A stretch of 64,000 nt of DNA from Azospirillum tabaci (GTDB taxonomy: Bacteria; Pseudomonadota; Alphaproteobacteria; Azospirillales; Azospirillaceae): the NCBI RefSeq assembly GCF_014596085.1, contig NZ_JACCJY010000007.1, forward strand, positions 1-64,000, given 5' to 3'. Under the pieces are notes generated by a model, which made no database searches, was not told where the DNA came from, and saw only the letters and a program-made list of their open reading frames with translations. Below are positions 33,560 to 43,721 of the stretch, in pieces. The number at the start of each line of letters is the position of its first letter. The stretch's first letter is position 1. The position numbers were made by a program, and so were the translations under genes.

Positions 33560-34645
33560 TCATCCCCTCACCCACCGCGTCACCTGCTGGGCCACCCGGT
33601 CGGACGGCAACACCATGTCGGCGCCGCCACGGCGGATCAGCTCCTGCGGCATGCCGAACACGACGGCGCTGCCCTCCGCCTCCGCGATGGTGCGCCCGCC
33701 CTGGCGGCGCAGCTCCGTCATCGCAGCCGCGCCATCCGACCCCATGCCCGTCAGGAGAACGCCGATCAGCCGCGACGGTGCCACGGCGCGCAGCGCGCTC
33801 TCGACCAGCCGGTCCACGTTGGGATGCCAGCTCCGCCGCTCGTCCGCCGGAACGGGCTGGGCGCAGAGCCGCCCGCCGCGCCGGACGATCTGAAGGTCGG
33901 CGCCGCCGCGCGCGATGCACGCCATTCCCGGCTGGAGCGCGGTGGCCGCCGCGGCCTCCACCACGGTCACGGCGGAAATGCTGTCGAGGCGGCGGGCCAG
34001 CGGGCCGGTGAAGCTGGCGGGCATGTGCTGGACCACCACCACCGGCCAAGGGAAATCCGCCGGCAGAAGCGGCAGGATGTCCTCCAGCGTGCGCGGCCCG
34101 CCGGTGGAGACGCCGATCAGCACCAGCCCTTCGCCCGGATCGCCGTCGCTGTCGACCACGCTCTGCGGCTTGGAAAGGGGAACATCGGCCAGGAAATCCT
34201 CCCCGACGATGCGCTCCCGCGCCCGGCGCAGCCGTTCCCGCAACCCCTGGACCCGGCGGGGCCGGGATCCGGCGGCGGCGCGCACGGTGTCGACCAGTTG
34301 CTCGGCGATGCCGGCGATGGCACCGACCCCCGACGGCTTCCGCACTGCCTCCACCGCCCCCAGCCGCAGGGCCTCCAGCGTCACCTCGGCCCCGTCCGCG
34401 GTCAGGGCGGACACCATCACCACCGGTTTCGGATGCTCGACCATGATGCGCTTCAGGCAAGCAAGGCCGTCCATGCCGGGCATCGTGACGTCCAGGGTCA
34501 CCACATCCGGATCGAAATCGGACAGCCGTTCCAGCGCCTGCGCCCCATCGGCGGCGGTTTCGACCTCGAAACCGGCGGATGAAAGGATGTCGCCGATCCG
34601 CCGCCGCATCAACGCCGAGTCATCGACCACCAGGACCTTCACCAT
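33560..34645 (-). CDS. cheB: Chemotaxis methylesterase CheB
   Basis: 361 aa. Receiver domain residues 1-120 (VLVVDDSALMRRRI, phospho-acceptor in VVTLDVTMPGMDGL, VSALT) and catalytic domain about 165-355: Ser in LIGVSTGGP, His in VVQHMPASFTGPL, Asp in TGMGSDGAAAM. CheB-P removes methyl groups (or deamidates Gln) from MCPs. Normal length and all catalytic residues present. It lies 28 bp before the HEAT gene and 18 bp after the CheW gene. Confidence 0.95.
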   Translation of the reverse strand: MVKVLVVDDSALMRRRIGDILSSAGFEVETAADGAQALERLSDFDPDVVTLDVTMPGMDGLACLKRIMVEHPKPVVMVSALTADGAEVTLEALRLGAVEAVRKPSGVGAIAGIAEQLVDTVRAAAGSRPRRVQGLRERLRRARERIVGEDFLADVPLSKPQSVVDSDGDPGEGLVLIGVSTGGPRTLEDILPLLPADFPWPVVVVQHMPASFTGPLARRLDSISAVTVVEAAAATALQPGMACIARGGADLQIVRRGGRLCAQPVPADERRSWHPNVDRLVESALRAVAPSRLIGVLLTGMGSDGAAAMTELRRQGGRTIAEAEGSAVVFGMPQELIRRGGADMVLPSDRVAQQVTRWVRG

Positions 34646-34663
34646 GACTGGCCCACTTTCCGA

Positions 34664-36214
34664 TCAGACGGGGGCCAGCAGATCGGCGAGCTGGTCCATA
34701 TCCAGCAGTTCCTCCGGGTCCATCAGCAGGATCATCCGCCGCTCTCCGCCGCTCTCCAGCGCGCCGATGCGGCGGATCAGCCGGTGCTGGGCCTGCGACA
34801 CGACAGGCGCCGGCCCGATGGCGCCGTCCGGAATGCGGACGATCCCGGCCATGCCGTCCACCAACAACCCGGCGCGCGCCGCCCCGGCGGCGATCACCAC
34901 CACACGGCCCCGGTCGCCTTCAACGCCGTGCCCTTGCCCCTCCGGCAGGCGCAGCAGGCGGCGCAACGCGACCAGCGGCAGGACGGCGCCGCGCAGGGTC
35001 GTCACGCCACTGACGAAATCCGGCGCGTTGGGCAGCGGAGTCACGGCATCGGGCTGGCGCAGCACCTCTTGCACCGCCGCAACCGGCAGGCCGTATTCCG
35101 CCCCGGCCAGCCGGAACACCACGAAGGCCTCCGCCCGCTCCGCCTCCGCTTCCGTCGCCACAGCCGCCTCTCCTTCGTGCCCTCTGGCGTCGCCGCCCAA
35201 CCCGGCTCCATTGCCCGCTCCATGGCGGAACAGCCGCCCCGCCGACAGGACCGGGATCAGCCGCGCGCCGCCGTCCAGCCGCGCGATGCCGTCCATGTCC
35301 TCGAACTCGGCCTCCCGCGCCATAAGCGGCGGCACCGGGTCGATCCGTTCGCGGGGAACGCGCAGGATCTCCCGCACATCCTCCACCACCACGCCGACCG
35401 GCCCCTCCGCCGTGCGCAGGACCGCCACCTTCCCGCGCCCCCCGTCCTTCGCAGCGTCGAGCCCGAACAGCTCCCGCAGCCCGACCAGGGGAAGCAGCGC
35501 ATCGCGCAGCGTCATCATGCCCAGAAGATGGGGGCGGGCGCGGGGAACGCGGATCACCGTCTCCGGGACCGGAACCACCTCCCGCACCGCCGCCACCGGC
35601 AACGAGAACTCCTGCTCCGCAACGGTGAGGACGACGAGTTGTTCCTCGTCCTGCCGCACCACGGCAACGGTCTTCGGCTGGGCGGACACGCTGAAATCCG
35701 CGGTTCCCGCAGGGCCGCCGGCCCGCCCGAGGTCGGCGAACTGGCGTTCGATCAGCGGATCGGTATCGAGGATCAGCGCGCCGTCCCGCCCGTCCCCGGC
35801 CAGGATGGCACCGGCCAGAAGATCCGCGTCGATGGACGGATCCGGCGCCGCCCCGGCGTCGGCGATGCGATCCTCGTCCACGGCGGACAGGCCCGAGACG
35901 CGATCCACCAGCAGACCGACCGGCTGGCCGTTGTGGCGGACGATCAGCAACCGCGCCGCCTTCGTCTCCCCATCAGCGGTTCCACCCTCCCCGGTCCCGG
36001 CAAGGCCCAGGACCCGGCGCAGCCCGATGACCGGCAGCACGGCGCCGCGCCGCCGGGCCAGCCCTTCCAGGCTGGGCGGCCCCAGCGGGATCGGCACCAG
36101 GGCGGGCGGGCGCAGGATTTCCAGCACGCTGTCCAGCGGCAGGGCCAACCCCATGCCGCCGACCGTGAAAAAGACGAAGGAACGCACGCCGTCGCGGCGG
36201 ATGATTGCGGCCAT
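34664..36214 (-). CDS. cheW: Triple-domain CheW fusion
   Basis: 516 aa with three CheW domains in tandem: about residues 8-155 (SFVFFTVGGMGLALPLDSVLEIL), 180-325 (LVVLTVAEQEFSLPVAAVREVV) and 355-505 (FVVFRLAGAEYGLPVAAVQEVL). Each has the repeat G.VLP..GLR.L.GL pattern. The linkers (near residue 335) are Gly/Ala/Glu-rich. CheW couples MCPs to CheA; three linked copies could assemble a different array geometry or bind several partners. The start at 36214 is 22 bp after the MCP gene. Confidence 0.9.
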   Translation of the reverse strand: MAAIIRRDGVRSFVFFTVGGMGLALPLDSVLEILRPPALVPIPLGPPSLEGLARRRGAVLPVIGLRRVLGLAGTGEGGTADGETKAARLLIVRHNGQPVGLLVDRVSGLSAVDEDRIADAGAAPDPSIDADLLAGAILAGDGRDGALILDTDPLIERQFADLGRAGGPAGTADFSVSAQPKTVAVVRQDEEQLVVLTVAEQEFSLPVAAVREVVPVPETVIRVPRARPHLLGMMTLRDALLPLVGLRELFGLDAAKDGGRGKVAVLRTAEGPVGVVVEDVREILRVPRERIDPVPPLMAREAEFEDMDGIARLDGGARLIPVLSAGRLFRHGAGNGAGLGGDARGHEGEAAVATEAEAERAEAFVVFRLAGAEYGLPVAAVQEVLRQPDAVTPLPNAPDFVSGVTTLRGAVLPLVALRRLLRLPEGQGHGVEGDRGRVVVIAAGAARAGLLVDGMAGIVRIPDGAIGPAPVVSQAQHRLIRRIGALESGGERRMILLMDPEELLDMDQLADLLAPV

Positions 36215-36236
36215 GGGTCGTCTCCCCGCCGGCCGG

Positions 36237-38210
36237 TCAGCCGGCCCCTTGCAGTTCTTCGGCCATGGCGGCGATTTCCTCGATGGCGGCGGCCAGTTCC
36301 TCGGCTCCCTTGGCCTGCTCCCGTGCGGCCTTGGCCGCTTCGTTGGCGGAGCGGTTGGCCTGGTTGGCCGCGGTGGCGACCTGCTCCACGCCCTTCTGCG
36401 CCTCCGCCACGGCGCGCTGCACCTCACCGGCGTTCTCGACGATCTCGCGGCTGCCGGAGGTCACGGTGCGCAGGTCGGCGATGGCGGCGGCGAGGCTGCC
36501 GGCGAACTCCTGGTGGCGGACGGACTGGCGCGCCGTCTCACCCCCGATGTCCTCGATGTCGCGACGGACGCGCCCGATCTGGTCCTGGATCGCGTGAACG
36601 ATGTCCTTCACCCGCTCGACATTCTCCGAGCTGTCGCGGGCGAGGTTGCGGATGTCGTTGCTGACGACGGTGAAGCCGCGCCCGAACTCTCCGGCACGCG
36701 CCGCCTCGATGGAGCCGCTGACCGCCAGCATGCCGGTTTGGATCGCGATGATGGAGATGGCGTCGACCACCTTGTCGATGCGCCGCCCGATCTGCTCCAT
36801 GGTGCCGATGCGCTCCACCGTACGAAGGCTGGCGGCCACCGCCTCGCCCACCCCGGCGGTCAGGGCACCCACCATGTCCTGCGTCTCGGACAGCAGCGCC
36901 TCCAGACCGACGCAACGCTGAAGCGCCTCTTCGGCGCGGCTGTGGCTGAGCCGGGCGCTGGCCTCGATCTCCGCGATGGCGCTGCTCGACTGATGGGTCG
37001 CGGCCCCCTGGGCCTGGGCGCCGCGGGAGATCTGGGTGATCGCCGCCATGATCTGGGCGGCGGCGCGGTTGATCTCCTCGATGGCGGCGGACAGCTGCTC
37101 GGCGGCGGAGGCGAGATCGCCGGCGGCGCGATGGACGTCGGTGCTGCCCGTCAGTTCATCGGCGAGATCGGACAGCTGGCCGGCGGCCTGCTCGCTCTGA
37201 GCCAGCGCCTTGGCCTGCTCGCCGACCGTCTTCAGCGCTTCCTCGCTCGCCGCCGCCTGCTCCTCCGCGGCGGAGGCCACGCTCTCGGCGCCGCGCTGCG
37301 CCTCCCGCCCGGCGGAATCGGCCTCCAGCGCGGCCTTGATGGTCTCCTGCGCGCCGCGGGCGATGTCCCCCATGCCGTCGCGAACCCGGTCGAGTTGAGC
37401 GGCGATCTGTCGCCCCCGCTCCACCTCGCTCTTGGACGCGTCCGCGCCAGCCACGATGCTCTCCGCGATGGCGCCCACCGCCTTCTGGATCTCCGCGACC
37501 ATGCGGTTGATCTCGTTGGCGGAGCGCTCCGACCGTTCGGCAAGGGCCTGGACCTCGTCGGCCACCACGGCGAAGCCGCGCCCGGCGTCGCCCGCGCGGG
37601 CGGCCTCGATGGCGGCGTTCAGCGCCAGGAGGTTGGTCTGGTCGGCCATGACCGCCACCCCTTCCACGATGGTGCCGATCTCCGCCGCCTGCCGCTCCAG
37701 GTCGCGGACCAGGGAGACCGCGGCCTCCTGCCGCGCGGCGGCGCGGACCAATCCATCGACGGAGGTGAGGATCTGGCCGCTGACGTCCTTCATCAGCGAT
37801 TGCAGCGCCTCGATCCGCGACAGCGAGGATTCGGCGTTGCCGCGCGCCCGCCCGATCAGGCTGGCGCTGCGGTCGATCATCCGTTGCGACTGCTGGGTGG
37901 CGCTGGCCGCCTCCTCCGCACCGGCGGCCACCTGCTCCATCGCCTTGCGCAGTTCCTCCGCGGCGGCGGCGGCTTGGGTCACGCCGCTGGCAAGCTCGTT
38001 CGCGGCGGCGGCAATGCCCTCCGCGGCCTTGCGCCGCCGGTTCCCGGCGCGGGCGCGCCGCCTCACCTCCGCCGCGCGGCGGGTCGACACGGCGTTGTCG
38101 GGCTGGCTGGGCAAAGCGGCGTCACTGGGAAGCGCAATCGCGTCCTCGACGGTGTCCGCGTTGCGGGAGGCGCTCGCCGTGTCGATCCGCTTCTTCTTGA
38201 CCAATGCCAT
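36237..38210 (-). CDS. Soluble methyl-accepting protein with two signalling hairpins
   Basis: 657 aa, no membrane segment, no sensory domain and almost wholly coiled coil. A canonical MCP tip is at about residues 190-235 ([34 protein letters not shown]) and a second, variant tip at about residues 495-545 ([34 protein letters not shown]). The N-terminus ([17 protein letters not shown]) is basic and shared with the HEAT protein in the same operon; a basic stretch [12 protein letters not shown] follows near residue 55. It may form cytoplasmic arrays with the triple CheW and CheA, perhaps at the nucleoid or cell pole. Confidence 0.88.
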   Translation of the reverse strand: MALVKKKRIDTASASRNADTVEDAIALPSDAALPSQPDNAVSTRRAAEVRRRARAGNRRRKAAEGIAAAANELASGVTQAAAAAEELRKAMEQVAAGAEEAASATQQSQRMIDRSASLIGRARGNAESSLSRIEALQSLMKDVSGQILTSVDGLVRAAARQEAAVSLVRDLERQAAEIGTIVEGVAVMADQTNLLALNAAIEAARAGDAGRGFAVVADEVQALAERSERSANEINRMVAEIQKAVGAIAESIVAGADASKSEVERGRQIAAQLDRVRDGMGDIARGAQETIKAALEADSAGREAQRGAESVASAAEEQAAASEEALKTVGEQAKALAQSEQAAGQLSDLADELTGSTDVHRAAGDLASAAEQLSAAIEEINRAAAQIMAAITQISRGAQAQGAATHQSSSAIAEIEASARLSHSRAEEALQRCVGLEALLSETQDMVGALTAGVGEAVAASLRTVERIGTMEQIGRRIDKVVDAISIIAIQTGMLAVSGSIEAARAGEFGRGFTVVSNDIRNLARDSSENVERVKDIVHAIQDQIGRVRRDIEDIGGETARQSVRHQEFAGSLAAAIADLRTVTSGSREIVENAGEVQRAVAEAQKGVEQVATAANQANRSANEAAKAAREQAKGAEELAAAIEEIAAMAEELQGAG

Positions 38211-38260
38211 GATCCAAACCCCTTGCCCCGTGAGCCCGTGCTTCTCTGTCGGTTGCTCTT

Positions 38261-38296
38261 GTTGATTGGCTTGTGTTGATTGGCTTGTGTTGATTG
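38261..38296. repeat. 14-bp tandem repeat upstream of the MCP gene
   Basis: GTTGATTGGCTTGT occurs at 38261-38274 and 38275-38288, followed by a partial third copy at 38289-38296. It lies in the 104-bp gap between the cheC copy 2 stop and the MCP start. It may be a slippage-prone tract that alters mRNA spacing or a binding array. Confidence 0.7.
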
Positions 38297-38314
38297 CTGG
38301 CGGCTGCCCCGACC

Positions 38315-38998
38315 TCAGGCCAGCACCCGTCCGATGTAGCGTCCGATGGCCGCCTTCAGCTCCGCAGCGGACCCGGCGTCGAGCGCCAGGACGATGGTCC
38401 CCTCGACATCGTGGGGCGGAGTCCGGAAGGTGACGTGGAACAGGATTGCCTGTGCCTCCGCCGTCAGCGCGACGCCGCAGCGCTCCAGAAGGTCGTCCCC
38501 CACGCCGTACAGAACCTGCGGCAGGGTGGTGCCGATCGCGACGCCCAGCAGATTCCCCATGGAGGACAGGCAGCTGTTCAGCACGATGTTGCCGACCTCG
38601 GCCAGCGCCTCCTCCACCAGCTCCGCCGCGTCCTCCTTGGGAACGCCGGGCGGCAGGGCGGCGGCGGCCAGCGGCAGGCCGCTCCGTTCCGGTATCAGCA
38701 GGATGGCCGAACCGAAGAAGGTTCCGGACAGACACTCGGTCACCGCGATCAGTGCTCCCGGCAGCGCCGACCGAAGCAGGCCGGACACCCGGTCGCCGGA
38801 GACGAGGCTGACCATCGGCACAGAGATCTCCACCGGCCCACCGATCATCCGGCTGAGCGCCGTGGAGGCCCGCCCCACGCCGATGTTTCCCAGCTCCGTC
38901 AGCGCGTCGCGTTCCAGCTCGTCCAAGTCGAAGCCGTTCGGGTCGAAGCCGTTCGGGTCGAAGCCGTGCGGGTCAAAGCCCATGGGGATCGGGTCCAT
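38315..38998 (-). CDS. cheC: CheC-family phosphatase, copy 2, with repeated N-terminus
   Basis: 227 aa. Both CheC active-site helices are present: [17 protein letters not shown] (about residue 28) and [17 protein letters not shown] (about residue 130). The N-terminus is a tandem GFDP[HN] array (residues 7-24) not found in copy 1; it is encoded by four 15-bp units. CheC dephosphorylates CheY-P, and the two CheY proteins of the operon are candidate substrates. It is the second gene of the minus-strand operon. Confidence 0.85.
   Translation of the reverse strand: MDPIPMGFDPHGFDPNGFDPNGFDLDELERDALTELGNIGVGRASTALSRMIGGPVEISVPMVSLVSGDRVSGLLRSALPGALIAVTECLSGTFFGSAILLIPERSGLPLAAAALPPGVPKEDAAELVEEALAEVGNIVLNSCLSSMGNLLGVAIGTTLPQVLYGVGDDLLERCGVALTAEAQAILFHVTFRTPPHDVEGTIVLALDAGSAAELKAAIGRYIGRVLA
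38927..38986. repeat. In-frame 15-bp tandem repeat in cheC copy 2
   Basis: Four units of GTCGAAGCCGTTCGG type (38927, 38942, 38957, 38972; the first two identical, the last two diverged) encode GFDP repeats at the N-terminus. Because the unit is a multiple of three, copy number can change without a frameshift. Confidence 0.75.
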
Positions 38999-39025
38999 CG
39001 GCGTGTGCCGGCCGGACCGTGCCGG

Positions 39026-39448
39026 TCAACCGGCGCTCCCGCCGGTTCCGTTGTTGCCGGCTCCATCATTGGACGACGGGCGGCGCGGCAGGCTGGCGGC
39101 GGTCAGGAAGCGGGCCATCTGCTCCTCCTCCAGCGGCTTGGGCATGAAGGCGGCGCCCAGCGCGCGGATGCCGGAGATCACCGAGTCCTGGGCGTTGGCG
39201 GTGATGATGGCGACGCGGATGTCCGGCTTCGCCTGCAGCAGGCGGGCGGCGGCCTCCAGGCCGTTGTCGCCCGGCATATTGAAATCGATTATGGCGATAT
39301 GGATATCACTTTCGTCGAGTTTTCCATAAAGCTCAGCGCTGTTCGCCGCCTCGATGACCGTCCAATCCGGCTTGTTCCGAAGTATTATGCCGCGGACATG
39401 CATACGGGACAGCTTGCTGTCGTCCACGACGATTACGGTCTTGCTCAA
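39026..39448 (-). CDS. cheY: CheY-type response regulator, first gene of the che operon
   Basis: 140 aa. Receiver: VIVVDDSKLSRMHVRG, phospho-acceptor in IAIIDFNMPGDNGLE (about residue 55), AIITANAQ and FMPKPLEEE; polar Gly/Asn tail. It is the promoter-proximal gene of the ten-gene operon, 27 bp before cheC copy 2. It is different enough from the CheY next to CheA that the two may have distinct outputs or one may be a phosphate sink. Confidence 0.9.
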   Translation of the reverse strand: MSKTVIVVDDSKLSRMHVRGIILRNKPDWTVIEAANSAELYGKLDESDIHIAIIDFNMPGDNGLEAAARLLQAKPDIRVAIITANAQDSVISGIRALGAAFMPKPLEEEQMARFLTAASLPRRPSSNDGAGNNGTGGSAG

Positions 39449-39624
39449 CGCTTGTGCTCCGGGAGGGGAGAAAATTTGAATTGTGAAACGATTATAGCCA
39501 CCGGCACGCCGCGCGCCAGCATGGATTGCAGTTCACAATCACCGTTTTTTTAACGCCGGTCCCGGCGCGGCTCCCCTTGGCCGCCCGCGGCGGCTTTGAT
39601 AACAGACTATCCTCAAACAGGATC
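39449..39624. promoter_or_regulatory. Divergent promoter region of che operon and marC
   Basis: A 176-bp gap. It holds an 8-bp inverted pair ATTGTGAA (39480-39487) and TTCACAAT (39532-39539), plus an AT-rich patch (39472-39486) and a T7 run (39545-39551). These are the only operator-like signals; a promoter in each direction is expected. Confidence 0.4.
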
Positions 39625-40272
39625 ATGACGTCCGGGGTTCCGTTCGTGGAAGATTTCATCAGCGCGCTCGTGGTGTTTCTCGTCGTGGTCGATCCGATCG
39701 GGCTGGTTCCGATCTATCTCGGCCTCACCCGCGGCTTCGACAGCCGGCGTAAGCGAACGATCGCCCTGCGCGGCCCGCTGATCAGCTTCGCCATCATCGT
39801 CTTCTTCGCCTATCTGGGCGAACTGGTGTTGAACGCCTTGTCCATCGGCATGCCGGCCTTCCGCATCGCCGGCGGCGCGCTGCTGTTCTGGATCGCCTTC
39901 GAGATGCTGTTCCAACGCCGAGCCGAGCGCAAGGAGCGCACCGCCGACGACGCGCGGACGGAGGAGGAGGCCCACGACCTCGCCGTCTTCCCGCTGGCGA
40001 TTCCGTTGATCGCCGGGCCGGGCGCCATCACCTCCACGCTGCTGTTGATGGACCGATACGGCACGACGCTGGGCGGACAGGGCATGGTGCTGGGCGCCGC
40101 CGCGGTCGCCGTGGGCAGCGTCATGGCGCTGCTGGTCGTCGCCGATCTGGTGAACAAGCTGCTCGGCCGCACGGTGATCCACACGGTCAGCCGCGTGCTG
40201 GGCATCGTCCTGGCGGCGCTGGCCGCCCAGACGATCATCGAAGGCATCACCGCCGTCTATCCGCCCCACTGA
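39625..40272 (+). CDS. MarC-family integral membrane protein
   Basis: 215 aa with about six membrane spans. Family hallmarks: VVFLVVVDPIGLVPIYLGL at the N-terminus, AFRIAGGALLFWIAFEML, and FPLAIPLIAGPGAI mid-protein, ending with RVLGIVLAALAAQ. The central loop (about residues 95-115) is charged (RRAERKERTADDARTEEE). MarC proteins are inner-membrane proteins of unclear transport function, no longer linked to antibiotic resistance. ATG 39625 is the nearest start to the first span. Confidence 0.88.
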   Translation: MTSGVPFVEDFISALVVFLVVVDPIGLVPIYLGLTRGFDSRRKRTIALRGPLISFAIIVFFAYLGELVLNALSIGMPAFRIAGGALLFWIAFEMLFQRRAERKERTADDARTEEEAHDLAVFPLAIPLIAGPGAITSTLLLMDRYGTTLGGQGMVLGAAAVAVGSVMALLVVADLVNKLLGRTVIHTVSRVLGIVLAALAAQTIIEGITAVYPPH

Positions 40273-40294
40273 TCGCCGCAAAGGACATCGCCCC

Positions 40295-41158
40295 ATGAAC
40301 CGGCACACACTCAGCAACGGGCGCCTCGGCGCCGCGATCAAGGCCGATGGGGCGGAGCTGTGCTCCCTGACCCTCGACGGGCGGGAGCTGCTCTGGCAGG
40401 CCGGTCCGGAGTGGCCGCGCCACGCGCCCGTGCTGTTCCCCATCGTCGGGCGGCTGAAGGACGACACGCTGCGCCACCAGGGCCGCCCCTTCCGCATGAC
40501 ACAGCACGGCTTCGCCCGCGACCGCCGCTTCGCCTGGGAGGAGCACACCCCTACCCTTTGCCGCCTCTCGCTGTCCGACGACGCGCAGACGCGGGCGCTG
40601 TATCCCTTCGCCTTCCGGCTGGAACTGATCTTCGAGCTGGACGCGGCGGGGCTGACCATCCGCCACCGCATCACCAATCTGGGCACGGAGGTGCTGCCCG
40701 CCTCGCTTGGCGTGCATCCGGCCTTCCGCTGGCCGTTGCAGGACGGCGTGCCGAAGGAGGCGCACGAGCTTGTGTTCGAGGCGGACGAACCCGCCCCGAT
40801 CCGCCGCGTCGATGGCGGGCTCCTGTCGCCGCAGCCGGAGCCGACGCCCGTCGAAGGCCGCCGCCTGCCGCTGAACCAGGGGCTGTTCACGCGGGACGCG
40901 GTGATCCTCGACCGGCCGGCCAGCCGATCCGTCCGCTACGGCGCGCCCGGCACCCCGGCCGTCACCGTCTCCTGGGAAGGCTTTCGCGAACTGGGCATCT
41001 GGTCGAAGCCGACCGGCGCGCCCTTCCTGTGCATCGAGCCCTGGCACGGCCACGCCTCCCCGGCGGACTTCGACGGGGAGTTCGCGGACAAGCCGGGGCT
41101 GCTGCATCTCGCCCCCGGCGCGATGCGGGAGCTGAGCTACCGCATCGCCGTGGCGTAA
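40295..41158 (+). CDS. Aldose 1-epimerase-like sugar mutarotase
   Basis: 287 aa. Galactose mutarotase fold of the LACX/YeaD-like branch: LGAAIKADGAELCSL start, FPIVGRLKDD, HGFARDRRF (His), SLGVHPAFRW (catalytic His) and FLCIEPWHG (catalytic Glu/His region). It probably interconverts anomers of a hexose or hexose phosphate in the cytoplasm. It lies 22 bp after marC, perhaps co-transcribed, and ends 15 bp from the convergent gltA. Confidence 0.85.
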   Translation: MNRHTLSNGRLGAAIKADGAELCSLTLDGRELLWQAGPEWPRHAPVLFPIVGRLKDDTLRHQGRPFRMTQHGFARDRRFAWEEHTPTLCRLSLSDDAQTRALYPFAFRLELIFELDAAGLTIRHRITNLGTEVLPASLGVHPAFRWPLQDGVPKEAHELVFEADEPAPIRRVDGGLLSPQPEPTPVEGRRLPLNQGLFTRDAVILDRPASRSVRYGAPGTPAVTVSWEGFRELGIWSKPTGAPFLCIEPWHGHASPADFDGEFADKPGLLHLAPGAMRELSYRIAVA

Positions 41159-41173
41159 GGGACCGGCGTTCCG

Positions 41174-42514
<1,341 letters not shown>

Positions 42515-42637
42515 CGGCCCCTCCTTATGCACGCGTCATCGGGCGTGACGCTGTTTCGTTGCACGTAGGAGACTGTATGAATGGGGGGTGTCGTCAATAG
42601 CACTCCCGATAGATGCCACCCCGCCGGGCATAGGCCA

Positions 42638-43105
42638 TCAGAAGATCCCCGCCTCCAGCCCGGCGGCCATCAGAAGCCCCAACTCCGCGCAGGAGGCGGC
42701 GAAATCATCGCGGTAGGGGCCGCGGCAGACCAATGGTTCCTGCACCGGACGCCAGCGCAGCCCCGTCGTGATGGAGGCGACGGCGCGGCAGGTCCCCGTC
42801 CCGTCATGGCCCGCCCGGACGAACAGGGCGTAGGGCAACCCCTGAGTGCGCTCCAGGCAAGGGTAATAGCTGCGGTCGAAGAAATCCTTGAGCGCCCCGC
42901 TCATGTACCCCAGATTTTCGGTCGTGCCGAGGATCACGCCCTGCGCCTCCAGCACATCCTCCGGCCCCGCCTCCAGCGGCGGCTTCGCCACCACCTCCAC
43001 CCCCTGCACCTCCGGCGACCGCGCCCCGCGCAGCACGGCGTCCAGCAGCGCCCGCGTGTTGGGCGACGGGCAGTGGGCGACGATGAGGAGGCGTTTGGGC
43101 GGCAT
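42638..43105 (-). CDS. Flavodoxin-family/NAD(P)H-dependent FMN reductase-like protein
   Basis: 155 aa flavodoxin-like fold. The phosphate loop HCPSPNTRALLDAV and the flavin-binding TTENLGYMSGALKDFFDR are typical of NADPH-dependent FMN reductase relatives. It should carry FMN and move electrons from NAD(P)H; its partner is unknown. Start 43105 has AAAGGA upstream. Divergent from the AAA ATPase gene across 49 bp. Confidence 0.85.
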   Translation of the reverse strand: MPPKRLLIVAHCPSPNTRALLDAVLRGARSPEVQGVEVVAKPPLEAGPEDVLEAQGVILGTTENLGYMSGALKDFFDRSYYPCLERTQGLPYALFVRAGHDGTGTCRAVASITTGLRWRPVQEPLVCRGPYRDDFAASCAELGLLMAAGLEAGIF

Positions 43106-43154
43106 GATTCGTCCTTTCCACGGCGACTGTACCAACAACACAGGAGGACGTCCC

Positions 43155-43721
43155 ATGAGCGAAGACGCGCGCCGCCTCGTCGTCATTACGGGTGGCCCCG
43201 GCTCCGGGAAAAGCACCCTGATCGACGCGCTGGCCCGCCAAGGCTACGCCCACAGCGTCGAGGCGGGCCGCGCCATCATCCAGGACCAAGCCGCCATCGG
43301 CGGGCCGGCGCTGCCCTGGATCGATCCGTCGGCCTTCGCGGAATTGATGCTGTGCTGGGAACTGCGCTCCCTCCGCCTCGCGCGGGAGCAGGCGGGGACG
43401 GTCTTCTTCGACCGCGGCATCCCGGACGTCATCGGCTATCTGCGTCTGATGAGCCGCCCGGTTCCGGCGCATATGGAAACGGCCGCCCGCCGCTTCCGCT
43501 ATCACCGGACCGTCTTCATTGCTCCGCACTGGCCGGAGATCTTCGCGCCGGACGCCGAGCGCCGACAGACCCTGGCCGAAGCCGCGGCGACCCACGACGC
43601 CATGGTCGAGACCTACGGCGGGCTGGGTTACGAGCTGGTCGAACTGCCCAAGGCGCCGGTGGCCGAGCGGCTGCGCTTCGTCCTGGACCGGCTTGCCGGG
43701 CCGGGGCCGCTCACGCCATGA
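43155..43721 (+). CDS. Small P-loop ATPase (AAA_28-like)
   Basis: 188 aa. Walker A GGPGSGKSTL at residues 13-22, Walker B-like TVFFDRGIPDVIGY near residue 80, and a late RYHRTVFIAPHWPEIF segment. It looks like the predicted ATPase/nucleotide-kinase family that has no fixed substrate assignment. AGGAGG is seven bases before the ATG. Its 3' end overlaps the convergent SDR gene by 11 bp. Confidence 0.82.
   Translation: MSEDARRLVVITGGPGSGKSTLIDALARQGYAHSVEAGRAIIQDQAAIGGPALPWIDPSAFAELMLCWELRSLRLAREQAGTVFFDRGIPDVIGYLRLMSRPVPAHMETAARRFRYHRTVFIAPHWPEIFAPDAERRQTLAEAAATHDAMVETYGGLGYELVELPKAPVAERLRFVLDRLAGPGPLTP

Noticed and set aside
33915-38279. A 1454-residue plus-strand open frame across cheB, cheW and the MCP gene
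   Set aside because: It is antisense to well-supported che genes and its translation is Ser/Arg/Pro-rich without domains, as expected for a shadow of G+C-rich coding DNA.
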